Of a stretch of DNA of 9,263 nucleotides, positions 1-6,401 are shown in pieces; the stretch's first letter is position 1, and every line of letters begins with the position of its first letter. Source of the DNA: Bacillota bacterium. Lineage in GTDB: Bacteria; Bacillota; Clostridia; Clostridiales; Clostridiaceae. The position numbers were made by a program, and so were the translations under genes. The notes under the pieces were generated by a model. The model had not been told where the DNA came from, ran no database searches, and saw only the letters and a program-made list of their open reading frames with translations. The stretch covers positions 1 to 9,263 of the forward strand of contig JAFADP010000066.1 of assembly GCA_023424785.1 (NCBI GenBank). Direction: 5' to 3'.

Positions 1-126
1 TGTCTAGCCGTTGTAACACTCCCTTGTTCTATATAACAGGGAGCTAACAACGGACACGACCCTAGATTAACTCAGCTAAATTCAGTAGGAGATAAAAACT
101 CCTACTGAATAAGTTTCGTTTTATAA
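1..126 (+). ncRNA. Structured repeat element, copy 1 (candidate small RNA)
   Basis: This stretch is identical to 823-948 except at position 17 (C here, T at 839); identity ends at 127. It begins at the window edge, so the true 5' end may lie upstream. Visible pairing: CCGTTGT (8-14) with ACAACGG (47-53), enclosing CTCCCT/GTT (19-28, one bulged T) with AACAGGGAG (35-43) and a six-base loop. TCTAG (3-7) can pair with CTAGA (62-66) to close the domain, or TGTC (1-4) can pair with GACA (53-56). A 12-bp hairpin (80-110) follows. It holds no plausible reading frame. A structured RNA with its own terminator is inferred; I do not recognise the family. The strand is inferred from the hairpin being followed by T-rich sequence. 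A leader of the downstream small gene is the alternative. Confidence 0.5.
80..122 (+). terminator. Terminator-like hairpin ending repeat copy 1
   Basis: A perfect 12-bp stem, ATTCAGTAGGAG (80-91) with CTCCTACTGAAT (99-110), encloses a 7-nt A-rich loop. It is followed by AAGTTTCGTTTT. The T run is interrupted, so intrinsic termination is probable rather than certain. The left arm contains AGGAG paired to CTCCT, so the hairpin could instead hide a Shine-Dalgarno-like sequence, but no start codon follows closely. Confidence 0.5.
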
Positions 127-202
127 AAATTTATTATGAATAAAATAAGTTATATTTTAAATACTAATAAAGAAGATGTTTTTAATAAAGGAGATGATGA
201 TA

Positions 203-355
203 ATGGCAAAAGCAGGTATGAGAAGACCAGATCCTAATGATCCTCATGGAACAGAAAGTAATCATAAACCAAGATATAGGAAACAAGAACCTACTGTGCC
301 AGAAATACAGGGCAAAGCTAAAACAGGAAATAAAAAAGCAGGGCGCATAATATAA
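203..355 (+). CDS. Small basic hypothetical protein, 50 aa
   Basis: This short frame begins MAKAGMRRPD and ends NKKAGRII, and I do not recognise it. A good ribosome binding site, AAAGGAG (187-193), sits 9 nt before the ATG at 203. In-frame ATGs at 194 and 197 are too close to that site to be preferred. The product is rich in basic residues (12 Lys/Arg against 5 Asp/Glu) and in Pro, Gly and Asn. It has no hydrophobic segment, signal peptide or cysteine, so it is probably a soluble and largely disordered cytosolic protein. It lies between repeat copy 1 and the ATP-cone gene, on the same strand. No clear promoter or terminator was found for it. The binding site and clean codon use support a real gene; function is unknown. 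Confidence 0.6.
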   Translation: MAKAGMRRPDPNDPHGTESNHKPRYRKQEPTVPEIQGKAKTGNKKAGRII

Positions 356-393
356 CAAACCTATTAAATATTTCATTATAATTACAATTTTTA

Positions 394-423
394 TTGGTAG
401 AATATGTAAGATAGACGTATAAT
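394..423 (+). promoter_or_regulatory. Promoter for the ATP-cone gene
   Basis: TTGGTA (394-399) is separated by 18 nt from a perfect TATAAT (418-423). The predicted transcript starts near 430 and gives a very short leader, with the ribosome binding site at about 432-440. The -35 matches consensus at 4 of 6 positions. Confidence 0.45.
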
Positions 424-446
424 ATAAGTATAAGGTGGTGGTTATA

Positions 447-713
447 ATGAAAGTAATAAAAAAGGATGGAAGAGTTCAAGAATTTGATAGTAGTAAAATA
501 TATAATAGTTTAAGAAGTGCCTCAAGAGATTTAGACAGAGCAACTCTTAATGAGTCTGATTTAAAAATATTAGTAGAAGACATTGTAACTAAATTAAATA
601 CAATTAGAAAAGATGAAACACCAAGCTCTAGTTTTGAAATATTTGGCGTAGTATGTAGAGTATTAAAAGATGATGGATTTGCAAATCTTTTAAGTGCATA
701 TGTTAGAGGATAA
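447..713 (+). CDS. Stand-alone ATP-cone domain protein, 88 aa
   Basis: The protein is essentially one ATP-cone, the nucleotide-sensing domain found at the N-terminus of ribonucleotide reductases and after the zinc ribbon of NrdR. Residues 1-17 (MKVIKKDGRVQEFDSSK) match the glycine-containing N-terminal strand-turn of the fold (VxKxDGRxxxFDxxK). The rest is helical and ends FANLLSAYVRG, like the family's 'yvrFASVYR' end. There is no zinc ribbon (a single Cys, at 70) and no reductase domain, so it is neither NrdR nor NrdD. ATG 447 is chosen because AAGGTGGTG (432-440) lies 6 nt upstream; GTG codons at 435 and 438 fall inside that site. It is probably cytosolic and binds ATP or dATP. The partner is unknown, and no reductase gene is in the window. 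Confidence 0.8.
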   Translation: MKVIKKDGRVQEFDSSKIYNSLRSASRDLDRATLNESDLKILVEDIVTKLNTIRKDETPSSSFEIFGVVCRVLKDDGFANLLSAYVRG

Positions 714-732
714 TCTTTATTTTTAAATTATT

Positions 733-811
733 AAGTGTGAAGTATTACTTTGCATTAACTTAAAGTTTATTGTAAAGCTAAGCATAGTAATATTTTCACA
801 CTTTTTATTTA
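733..811 (+). terminator. Long hairpin terminator after the ATP-cone gene
   Basis: AAGTGTGAA (733-741) pairs with TTCACACTT (795-803). After a small internal loop, TATTACT (743-749) pairs with AGTAATA (786-792). TGC (751-753) with GCA (782-784) and CTTA/TAAG can extend the stem inward. The right arm runs into CTTTTTATTT. It starts 20 nt after the stop codon. The long, internally structured loop is unusual for a simple terminator. Confidence 0.6.
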
Positions 812-822
812 GATTTATTTGA

Positions 823-948
823 TGTCTAGCCGTTGTAATACTCCCTTGTTCTATATAACAGGGAGCTAACAACGGACACGACCCTAGATTAACTCAGCTA
901 AATTCAGTAGGAGATAAAAACTCCTACTGAATAAGTTTCGTTTTATAA
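823..948 (+). ncRNA. Structured repeat element, copy 2 (candidate small RNA)
   Basis: This is a near-exact copy of 1-126, with the only difference at 839. It carries the same nested stems: CCGTTGT/ACAACGG around CTCCC/GGGAG, an outer TCTAG/CTAGA option, and the 12-bp 3' hairpin. It lies between the terminator of the ATP-cone gene and a separate promoter at 990-1018, so it is flanked by transcription stop and start signals. That favours an independent small transcript over a leader of the next gene. No convincing promoter is visible: TTCACA (795-800) resembles a -35 but has no good -10 partner. Function and family are unknown. Confidence 0.5.
902..944 (+). terminator. Terminator-like hairpin ending repeat copy 2
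   Basis: This is the same 12-bp stem and 7-nt A-rich loop as in copy 1, followed by AAGTTTCGTTTT. It lies well upstream of the next gene's own promoter, which fits a 3' end for the repeat transcript. Confidence 0.5.
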
Positions 949-989
949 GTTTCTAAGCAACTCTTAAGAAATTAATAATTTTTCTAAAG

Positions 990-1018
990 TTGAATAATAC
1001 ATTAAAGTATAGTAGAAT
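990..1018 (+). promoter_or_regulatory. Promoter for the small membrane protein gene
   Basis: TTGAAT (990-995) and TAGAAT (1013-1018) are separated by 17 nt. Transcription would start near 1025, about 40 nt before the ATG. The TTG at 990, which could be read as an upstream start in the same frame, is then part of the -35 box. Confidence 0.5.
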
Positions 1019-1064
1019 ATCAGTAATATATCCTTATAAAAATGAAGTGAGAAGAGGTATTGAT

Positions 1065-1376
1065 ATGAATAATAGCGTTTGGAAGAGTATAGGTTATATA
1101 TTAATTTGGTTACTAATATTTTTTGTATCTATTAGATTATTTATTTGGTTATTACCTGTACTAATTGTAATATCTATAATTCTTGCAGGTGTTATATTTT
1201 ATTTTAGACATAAGATTAATAAAGTAGCTAATAATTTAAATGAAAATATAAATAATGCAGTTAATAGAGAAAGTCAAACTTATCCACAACAAGAAAATGA
1301 TGATTATGATTATGATAATGGAACTGTGATAGATGTAGACTTTACTGAAATAAAAGATGAGGACAAGTCTAATTAG
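1065..1376 (+). CDS. Small membrane protein with acidic C-terminal tail, 103 aa
   Basis: I do not recognise the family. Residues 10-23 and 25-47 are strongly hydrophobic and look like a two-helix hairpin or one long membrane segment. A polar, Asn-rich linker (50-78) follows, then an acidic tail (79-101) with DDYDYD and TVIDVDFTEIKDED. The reading frame is open back to a TTG at 990, but ATG 1065 is preferred. A ribosome binding site (AGAAGAGGT, 1050-1058) precedes it by 6 nt, and a promoter occupies 990-1018. The gene appears monocistronic, with its own promoter and a strong terminator. The lysine- and arginine-containing stretch after the membrane segment (48-53) suggests the tail is cytoplasmic. 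The tail's conserved look hints at a protein-docking motif, but that is a guess. Confidence 0.75.
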   Translation: MNNSVWKSIGYILIWLLIFFVSIRLFIWLLPVLIVISIILAGVIFYFRHKINKVANNLNENINNAVNRESQTYPQQENDDYDYDNGTVIDVDFTEIKDEDKSN

Positions 1377-1380
1377 TAAT

Positions 1381-1425
1381 AAGAATGAAACAATGTACTT
1401 AGTATTTTGTTTCATTCTTTTTTAT
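1381..1425 (+). terminator. Intrinsic terminator after the membrane protein gene
   Basis: A perfect 13-bp stem, AAGAATGAAACAA (1381-1393) with TTGTTTCATTCTT (1407-1419), has a 13-nt loop and is followed by TTTTTATT. It begins 4 nt after the stop codon. Confidence 0.88.
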
Positions 1426-1464
1426 TAAAAACAATGTTAAAATAATAGTTAATAAAGGTAATAT

Positions 1465-1493
1465 TTGATAATATTTTAATACTATTGTATAAT
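1465..1493 (+). promoter_or_regulatory. Near-consensus promoter for isocitrate dehydrogenase
   Basis: TTGATA (1465-1470), a 17-nt spacer and a perfect TATAAT (1488-1493) form a strong housekeeping-type promoter. Transcription would start near 1500. I saw no operator-like inverted repeat overlapping it. Confidence 0.75.
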
Positions 1494-1538
1494 TATAAAA
1501 AATATAATAATTTATACATATAAAGGGGGCTATCTAAA

Positions 1539-2744
1539 GTGGAAAAAATTAAAATGACTACTCCATTAGTAGAAATGGATGGAGATGAAATGACTAGAAT
1601 TCTTTGGAAGATGATAAAGGATGAGTTATTAGAACCATTTGTAGAGTTAAATACTGAATATTATGACTTAGGGCTAGAATATAGAAATGAAACAAATGAT
1701 AAAGTAACTGTTGATGCTGCAGAAGCAATAAAGAAATATGGGGTTGGGGTTAAGTGTGCAACAATTACTCCTAATGCAGCAAGAATGACAGAATATGATT
1801 TAAAAGAAATGTGGAAGAGTCCAAATGGTACTATAAGAGCAATTTTAGATGGAACAGTTTTTAGAGCACCTATTACAGTAAATTCTATAAAGCCATGTGT
1901 TAGCAATTGGGTTAAGCCAATTACTATAGCAAGACATGCTTATGGAGATGTTTATAAGGGTGTTGAAATGAAAATTGATGGTCCAGGAAAATGTGAGTTA
2001 GTATTTACAGGTGAAGATGGAACAGAAAAGAGAGAAGTTATACATAACTTTACAAGTGCAGGTATTGTACAAGGTATGCACAATTTAAATCCTTCAATAG
2101 AAAGTTTCGCTAGAAGTTGTTTTAACTTTGCGTTAGATACAAAGCAAGATTTATGGTTTGCTACAAAAGATACTATTTCAAAGAAATATGATCATACATT
2201 TAAAGATATTTTCCAGGAAATATTTGATGCAGAATATGCAGATAAATTTAAGGAAGCAGGTATAGAATACTTCTATACATTAATAGATGATGCTGTAGCA
2301 AGAGTTGTTAAATCTGAAGGTGGTTTTATTTGGGCTTGTAAAAATTATGATGGGGATGTAATGAGTGATATGGTTGCAACTGCATTTGGTTCTCTTGCAA
2401 TGATGACATCAGTTCTTGTTTCTCCAGAAGGAAATTATGAATATGAAGCTGCTCATGGTACAGTTCAAAGACACTACTATAAGCATTTAAAGGGAGAAGA
2501 AACTTCAACAAATTCAATGGCAACTATATTTGCTTGGACAGGAGCTCTTAGAAAGAGAGGAGAACTTGATGGCAATAAAGAACTTATGGAATTTGCAGAT
2601 AAGTTAGAGAAAGCTTCAATAAAGACAATAGAAGACGGAGTAATGACTAAAGACTTAGCTATGCTTACTACATTTGAAAATCCTAAAGCTGTTAATAGTT
2701 ATGATTTTATTAAAGCAGTAAGAGCTACATTCGAAGCTATGTAG
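1539..2744 (+). CDS. icd: NADP-dependent isocitrate dehydrogenase, eukaryotic-like type
   Basis: This enzyme oxidatively decarboxylates isocitrate to 2-oxoglutarate with NADP+ in the cytosol, supplying 2-oxoglutarate for glutamate synthesis and NADPH. At 401 aa it is full length for the homodimeric family of mammalian IDH1/IDH2. Substrate-binding residues are present: the KSPNGTIR loop (93-100; S94, N96, R100), R109 in GTVFR, and R132 and Y139 in ARHAYGDVY. The catalytic Lys is about residue 210 (TKDTISKKYD). The metal-binding acids lie in LIDD (248-251) and NYDGDVMSD (269-277). GTVQRH (307-312) carries the Arg-His pair that reads the 2'-phosphate of NADP. The GTG start is fixed by AAAGGGGG (1522-1529), 9 nt upstream. 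It appears monocistronic; no citrate synthase or aconitase gene is in view. Confidence 0.96.
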   Translation: MEKIKMTTPLVEMDGDEMTRILWKMIKDELLEPFVELNTEYYDLGLEYRNETNDKVTVDAAEAIKKYGVGVKCATITPNAARMTEYDLKEMWKSPNGTIRAILDGTVFRAPITVNSIKPCVSNWVKPITIARHAYGDVYKGVEMKIDGPGKCELVFTGEDGTEKREVIHNFTSAGIVQGMHNLNPSIESFARSCFNFALDTKQDLWFATKDTISKKYDHTFKDIFQEIFDAEYADKFKEAGIEYFYTLIDDAVARVVKSEGGFIWACKNYDGDVMSDMVATAFGSLAMMTSVLVSPEGNYEYEAAHGTVQRHYYKHLKGEETSTNSMATIFAWTGALRKRGELDGNKELMEFADKLEKASIKTIEDGVMTKDLAMLTTFENPKAVNSYDFIKAVRATFEAM

Positions 2745-2767
2745 TATAGAATAAATTTTTAATATTA

Positions 2768-2802
2768 AAATAAGGTATTGCATTTTTTGCAATACCTTAT
2801 TT
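2768..2802. terminator. Bidirectional terminator between convergent genes
   Basis: TAAGGTATTGCA (2771-2782) pairs perfectly with TGCAATACCTTA (2788-2799) around a 5-T loop; A and T runs on either side extend the stem to about 15 bp. T-rich sequence follows on both strands. The minus-strand phosphoesterase stop codon (2797-2799) lies inside the stem. Confidence 0.85.
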
Positions 2803-3615
2803 ATGTTTTAAAGTTAGTACTACTATTTCTGGATGATTAAATAATCTTATTGGAAATCCACTATTTCCAAGACCTCTACTTATAATCATATTAGAGTTAT
2901 TCATAGTATGAATTCCTTCTGTAAATTTAGGTAATATTCCTTGGTCTGGCATGTAAATTCCTTTGTGCATAAAAGGAATTCTAAATTGTCCACCATGGGC
3001 ATGACCACAAAAAATTAAATCAAAATTATAATAAGTAAATATATAAAAGTTATTTGGCCTATGATGTAATAATATATTTAAAGAATTATTATCTAAGGTA
3101 TCTTTTATAGAATCAAGTACATCAATAGTTCCTTTATGGTTTCTTGTAACAGGTTCATAGCTAAATCCAAATATTTTTATATTAGTATTTTTAACTTTTA
3201 TTTCTGCAAAAATATTATCTAATATAATTGCACCAGACGAATTTAATTCTTTAGTTATTAATTCCTCATTATAGCTTTTATACTCATGATTTCCTGAAAC
3301 AAAGTATATAGGAAAGTGTTTACTTAACTCTTTAATTAGTGTGAATGAATTCACATAATTATCCACGGAGGTTCTAGCATCTACTAAATCTCCTGTAAAG
3401 AAAATTAAATCAGGATTTATATTTAATATTTTATTTACTAATATTTTTTGGTTTTTACCAAAAGATTTACAATGTAAGTCTGATAATTGAACTATTTTTA
3501 TATTTTCTCCATTAACTTTTGTATTTGATATATTATAGTTGGTAATATCAATTTTATTATTTTCATAATAAAGAAAAAGACATATTAATAAAAATAACAA
3601 CAGTACCCAATACAA
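2797..3615 (-). CDS. Membrane-anchored calcineurin-like metallophosphoesterase (YkuE/YaeI-like)
   Basis: This is a di-metal phosphoesterase with all signature motifs in order. These are SDLH (45-48; D46, H48), GDLVD (75-79), GNHE (108-111), the HH pair (184-185) and GHAHGGQ (204-210). Residues 3-17 form a hydrophobic N-terminal anchor with no twin arginine and no evident cleavage site, so the catalytic domain is probably held at the outer membrane face. At 272 aa the length is usual for the family. Relatives act on phosphodiesters or cell-envelope lipids; the substrate here cannot be read from sequence. The start is TTG at 3615, supported by AAAGGGGG (3623-3630, minus strand) 7 nt upstream. 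It is divergent from polA and convergent with the isocitrate dehydrogenase gene, and appears monocistronic. Confidence 0.88.
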   Translation of the reverse strand: MYWVLLLFLLICLFLYYENNKIDITNYNISNTKVNGENIKIVQLSDLHCKSFGKNQKILVNKILNINPDLIFFTGDLVDARTSVDNYVNSFTLIKELSKHFPIYFVSGNHEYKSYNEELITKELNSSGAIILDNIFAEIKVKNTNIKIFGFSYEPVTRNHKGTIDVLDSIKDTLDNNSLNILLHHRPNNFYIFTYYNFDLIFCGHAHGGQFRIPFMHKGIYMPDQGILPKFTEGIHTMNNSNMIISRGLGNSGFPIRLFNHPEIVVLTLKHK

Positions 3616-3651
3616 TAAAATACCCCCTTTAATAGAAATAACTTATTAATA

Positions 3652-3680
3652 AGAATATCGTAATAAATATAAATAGTAAA
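3652..3680 (-). promoter_or_regulatory. Possible promoter for the phosphoesterase gene
   Basis: On the minus strand, TTTACT (3680-3675) and TATTCT (3657-3652) are 17 nt apart, each matching consensus at 4 of 6 positions. A 12-bp perfect palindrome, CTTATTAATAAG (3642-3653), overlaps the -10 edge and start-site region. The background is extremely AT-rich, so this is weak. Confidence 0.25.
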
Positions 3681-3734
3681 GTAATTAATAATTCTTTAAT
3701 AATTTAAATTATACAAAATAATGTATTTATTTTG

Positions 3735-3743
3735 TGTTACAAT
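3735..3743 (+). promoter_or_regulatory. polA: Possible extended -10 promoter for the polA operon
   Basis: TGTTACAAT is a TGn extension joined to TACAAT (5 of 6 to consensus). No good -35 lies at 16-18 nt. The start would be near 3750, giving a leader of about 30 nt before polA. It is the best candidate in the 166-nt divergent gap. Confidence 0.3.
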
Positions 3744-3781
3744 AATAGATATGATGATTTTCAATTAATAAGGAGAAGTAT

Positions 3782-6388
3782 ATGGAAAGATTACTTATAT
3801 TAGATTCGAATTCTCTTATGAATAGAGCTTTTTATGCACTACCACCACTTACAAATAAAGACGGTGTAAGCACAAATGCTATTTTTGGATTCTTAAATAT
3901 GTTAATAAAAATGAAGGAAGAAATAAAGCCTGATTATATAGTGGCTGCATTTGATAGAAAAGCACCAACTTTTAGACATAAAGAATATGAAGAGTATAAA
4001 GCAGGAAGAAAGAAGATGCCACAGGAGCTTGCAGAACAATTTCCTATTATTAAGGAGTTATTAGAAGCATTGGCAATTGAAATATATGAAATAGATGGCT
4101 TTGAAGCAGATGATATTATAGGAACTGTTGCAAAGATTGCAGAAAGCAAAGGTATAGAAGTATTTATTGTTACTGGAGATAAGGATGCTCTTCAATTAGC
4201 ATCACATAATATAAATGTAGTTATAACTAAAAAAGGAGTTACTGAAACAGCTCAATATAATGAAGAAGAATTCATAAGTGAATATGGAATAACACCTACA
4301 CAATTTATTGATGTTAAAGGTCTTATGGGAGATAAGTCTGATAACATACCAGGGGTACCAGGTATAGGAGAAAAAATTGCATTTAAACTTATTCAAACTT
4401 ATGGATCTATAGAAGAAGTTTTAAATAATATTTCTAATATAAATGGTAAAAAGCTTAAAGAAAACCTTGAAGAGTATAGAGAGCAAGCTATATTTTCTAA
4501 GAGATTAGCAACTATAATGACAGAAGTACCTATAGAAATAAAATTAGAAGACATTAAGAGTAATGAAAAGTTTAACAAAGATACTGTAAAAGAGTTACTT
4601 ATAAAGTTAGATATGAAGAAAATGCTTTCTAAAATTATTGGAGAAGATGAAGTTGTAGAAGAGATTAAAATAAATACAGAAAAGATAGAAACATTAGAAG
4701 GTTTAAAAAAAGCATTTAATAATATAAAAGATGAAGTATATTTTGCTTATACAGTTTTAGAATCATCTCTTTATTCTAAAATAAAAATAGATAAGATTTT
4801 CTTAGGAGATAATAATGGTGCTAAGGAAATTTATATAGATAAAATTTTAAATGAAAATAGAGAAGAAGCATTAAATATTATAAAAGAGTTAATGGAAAAT
4901 GAAGATATAAAGAAAATAGTACATGACTCAAAAGCCTTAATAACTATATTAAATAAAGAAGGAATACAGTTAAATAATTTAGAATTTGATACTGCAATTG
5001 CAGCATATATAATTGATTCATCTAAAGGTAAATATGACTTACCATCTCTTGTTTATAGATTTTTAGGAGATGAACCTACAGGTGATAATGATGAGGTATT
5101 ATTAAAATCATCATCATACATAAAAGAGTTATATTTAAAATTAAAAAATAACATACATGAAGAAAATATGGATGATCTTTATTATAATATAGAACTTCCT
5201 TTAGTATATGTATTATCTTCTATGGAAGCAGAAGGCTTTAATGTTGATGAAAAAGTATTAAATGAACTTCAAGAAAAGTTTAAAATAGAAATAGATAGAA
5301 CTCAAAAAGAAATATATGAACTTTCAGAAGAAGAATTTAATATAAATTCACCAAAACAATTAGGTAAAATATTATTTGAAAAATTAGATTTACCTGTAAT
5401 AAAGAAAACCAAAACAGGATACTCAACTAATGCAGATGTATTAGAACAACTTAAAGAGAAGCATCCAATTATAGAAAAAATAATATACTATAGACAAATT
5501 ACGAAACTTAATTCAACATATGTTGAAGGATTAAAAAATGTAGTAGATAATGATGGAGCAATACATTCAAGTTTTAATCAAACTGTAACAACAACAGGAA
5601 GATTATCTAGTACAGAACCTAACCTTCAAAATATACCAATAAAATATGAAATGGGTAGAGAAATAAGAAAAGTATTTATTCCAAAAGAAGAAGGAGATAT
5701 GCTATTATCTTGCGATTACTCTCAAATTGAATTAAGAGTTCTTGCTCATATGGCAAATGACGAAAATATGATTGATGCATTTAAGCATCATAGTGATATT
5801 CATAGAAAGACAGCTTCTGAAGTATTTAATGTTCCTTTAGAAGAAGTAACATCTCAAATGAGAAGTAGTGCAAAGGCTGTTAACTTTGGTATTGTATATG
5901 GAATAAGTGACTTCTCTTTAGCACAAGATTTAAAAATAACTAAGAAGGAAGCTTCACAATATATGTCTGTATATTTTGATAGATATCCTAAAATAAAGGC
6001 TTACTTGGAAGGTACAGTAGAGAAAGCTAAGGAAGATGGATATGTATTAACAATATTAAATAGAAGAAGATTCATTCCAGAAATAAAATCATCTAATAAA
6101 ATTGTTAAAGCATTAGGTGATAGATTAGCAATGAATGCACCAATACAAGGTAGTGCAGCAGATATTATTAAAATAGCTATGGTTAAGGTTTATAATAGAC
6201 TAAGAGAAGAAAAGCTTAAGAGTACTTTAATATTACAAGTACATGATGAGCTTATACTAAATGTTAAATCTGATGAAGTGGATAAGGTAAGAAATTTAGT
6301 AAAAGAAGAAATGGAGAATGCAGTAAACTTAAAGGTTCCTATGGAAGTAGATATTAATGAAGGAACTACATGGTATGAAGCAAAATAA
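3782..6388 (+). CDS. polA: DNA polymerase I
   Basis: This polymerase fills gaps in repair and removes RNA primers from Okazaki fragments. It is 868 aa, normal for Firmicutes. The 5' nuclease domain covers about 1-290: D8 in LILDSNSLMNRAFYALP, GFEADDIIGT (106-115), TGDKDALQL (131-139) and the GLMGDKSDNIPGVPGIG helix-hairpin-helix (180-196). The 3'-5' exonuclease domain (about 300-460) has lost key acids: the usual DxE of Exo I reads YTVLE near 323-327, and the Exo III YxxxD is missing. The polymerase domain has TTGRLSSTEPNLQNIP (604-619), motif A CDYSQIELR (644-652, D645), motif B R694/K698/F702/Y706, and motif C HDE (821-823). Start: AGGAG lies 6 nt before the ATG. It is first in an operon with coaE and a lytic transglycosylase. 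Confidence 0.98.
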   Translation: MERLLILDSNSLMNRAFYALPPLTNKDGVSTNAIFGFLNMLIKMKEEIKPDYIVAAFDRKAPTFRHKEYEEYKAGRKKMPQELAEQFPIIKELLEALAIEIYEIDGFEADDIIGTVAKIAESKGIEVFIVTGDKDALQLASHNINVVITKKGVTETAQYNEEEFISEYGITPTQFIDVKGLMGDKSDNIPGVPGIGEKIAFKLIQTYGSIEEVLNNISNINGKKLKENLEEYREQAIFSKRLATIMTEVPIEIKLEDIKSNEKFNKDTVKELLIKLDMKKMLSKIIGEDEVVEEIKINTEKIETLEGLKKAFNNIKDEVYFAYTVLESSLYSKIKIDKIFLGDNNGAKEIYIDKILNENREEALNIIKELMENEDIKKIVHDSKALITILNKEGIQLNNLEFDTAIAAYIIDSSKGKYDLPSLVYRFLGDEPTGDNDEVLLKSSSYIKELYLKLKNNIHEENMDDLYYNIELPLVYVLSSMEAEGFNVDEKVLNELQEKFKIEIDRTQKEIYELSEEEFNINSPKQLGKILFEKLDLPVIKKTKTGYSTNADVLEQLKEKHPIIEKIIYYRQITKLNSTYVEGLKNVVDNDGAIHSSFNQTVTTTGRLSSTEPNLQNIPIKYEMGREIRKVFIPKEEGDMLLSCDYSQIELRVLAHMANDENMIDAFKHHSDIHRKTASEVFNVPLEEVTSQMRSSAKAVNFGIVYGISDFSLAQDLKITKKEASQYMSVYFDRYPKIKAYLEGTVEKAKEDGYVLTILNRRRFIPEIKSSNKIVKALGDRLAMNAPIQGSAADIIKIAMVKVYNRLREEKLKSTLILQVHDELILNVKSDEVDKVRNLVKEEMENAVNLKVPMEVDINEGTTWYEAK

Positions 6389-6401
6389 GGAGGTCTAAGC
6401 C

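Noticed and set aside
1..126. Known riboswitch such as c-di-GMP, fluoride, purine, THF or guanidine
   Set aside because: The characteristic conserved core sequences of these classes, as I know them, are not present, and no clear target gene is controlled by copy 2.
182..376. Minus-strand open frame of 64 codons
   Set aside because: It lies opposite the better-supported 50-aa gene, has no ribosome binding site and has an unusual composition (Phe, Cys, His rich) typical of antisense AT-rich frames.
435..446. GTG start four codons upstream for the ATP-cone protein
   Set aside because: The GTG codons are within the ribosome binding site that serves ATG 447.
1..948. Repeat pair as a MITE or insertion sequence
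   Set aside because: No terminal inverted repeats, target duplications or transposase are visible; the inverted repeats are internal stems. Copy 1 is cut by the window edge, so this is not fully excluded.
990..1064. Upstream extension of the membrane protein from TTG 990
   Set aside because: The TTG falls in the -35 of a good promoter and lacks a ribosome binding site; ATG 1065 has one.
1661..1906. Minus-strand frame inside the isocitrate dehydrogenase gene
   Set aside because: Antisense shadow of a highly conserved enzyme; no start signals. The same applies to 2326-2523.
3934..4396. Minus-strand frames inside polA
   Set aside because: Antisense shadows of the 5' nuclease domain with no ribosome binding site or known similarity; 6190-6456 is the same case.
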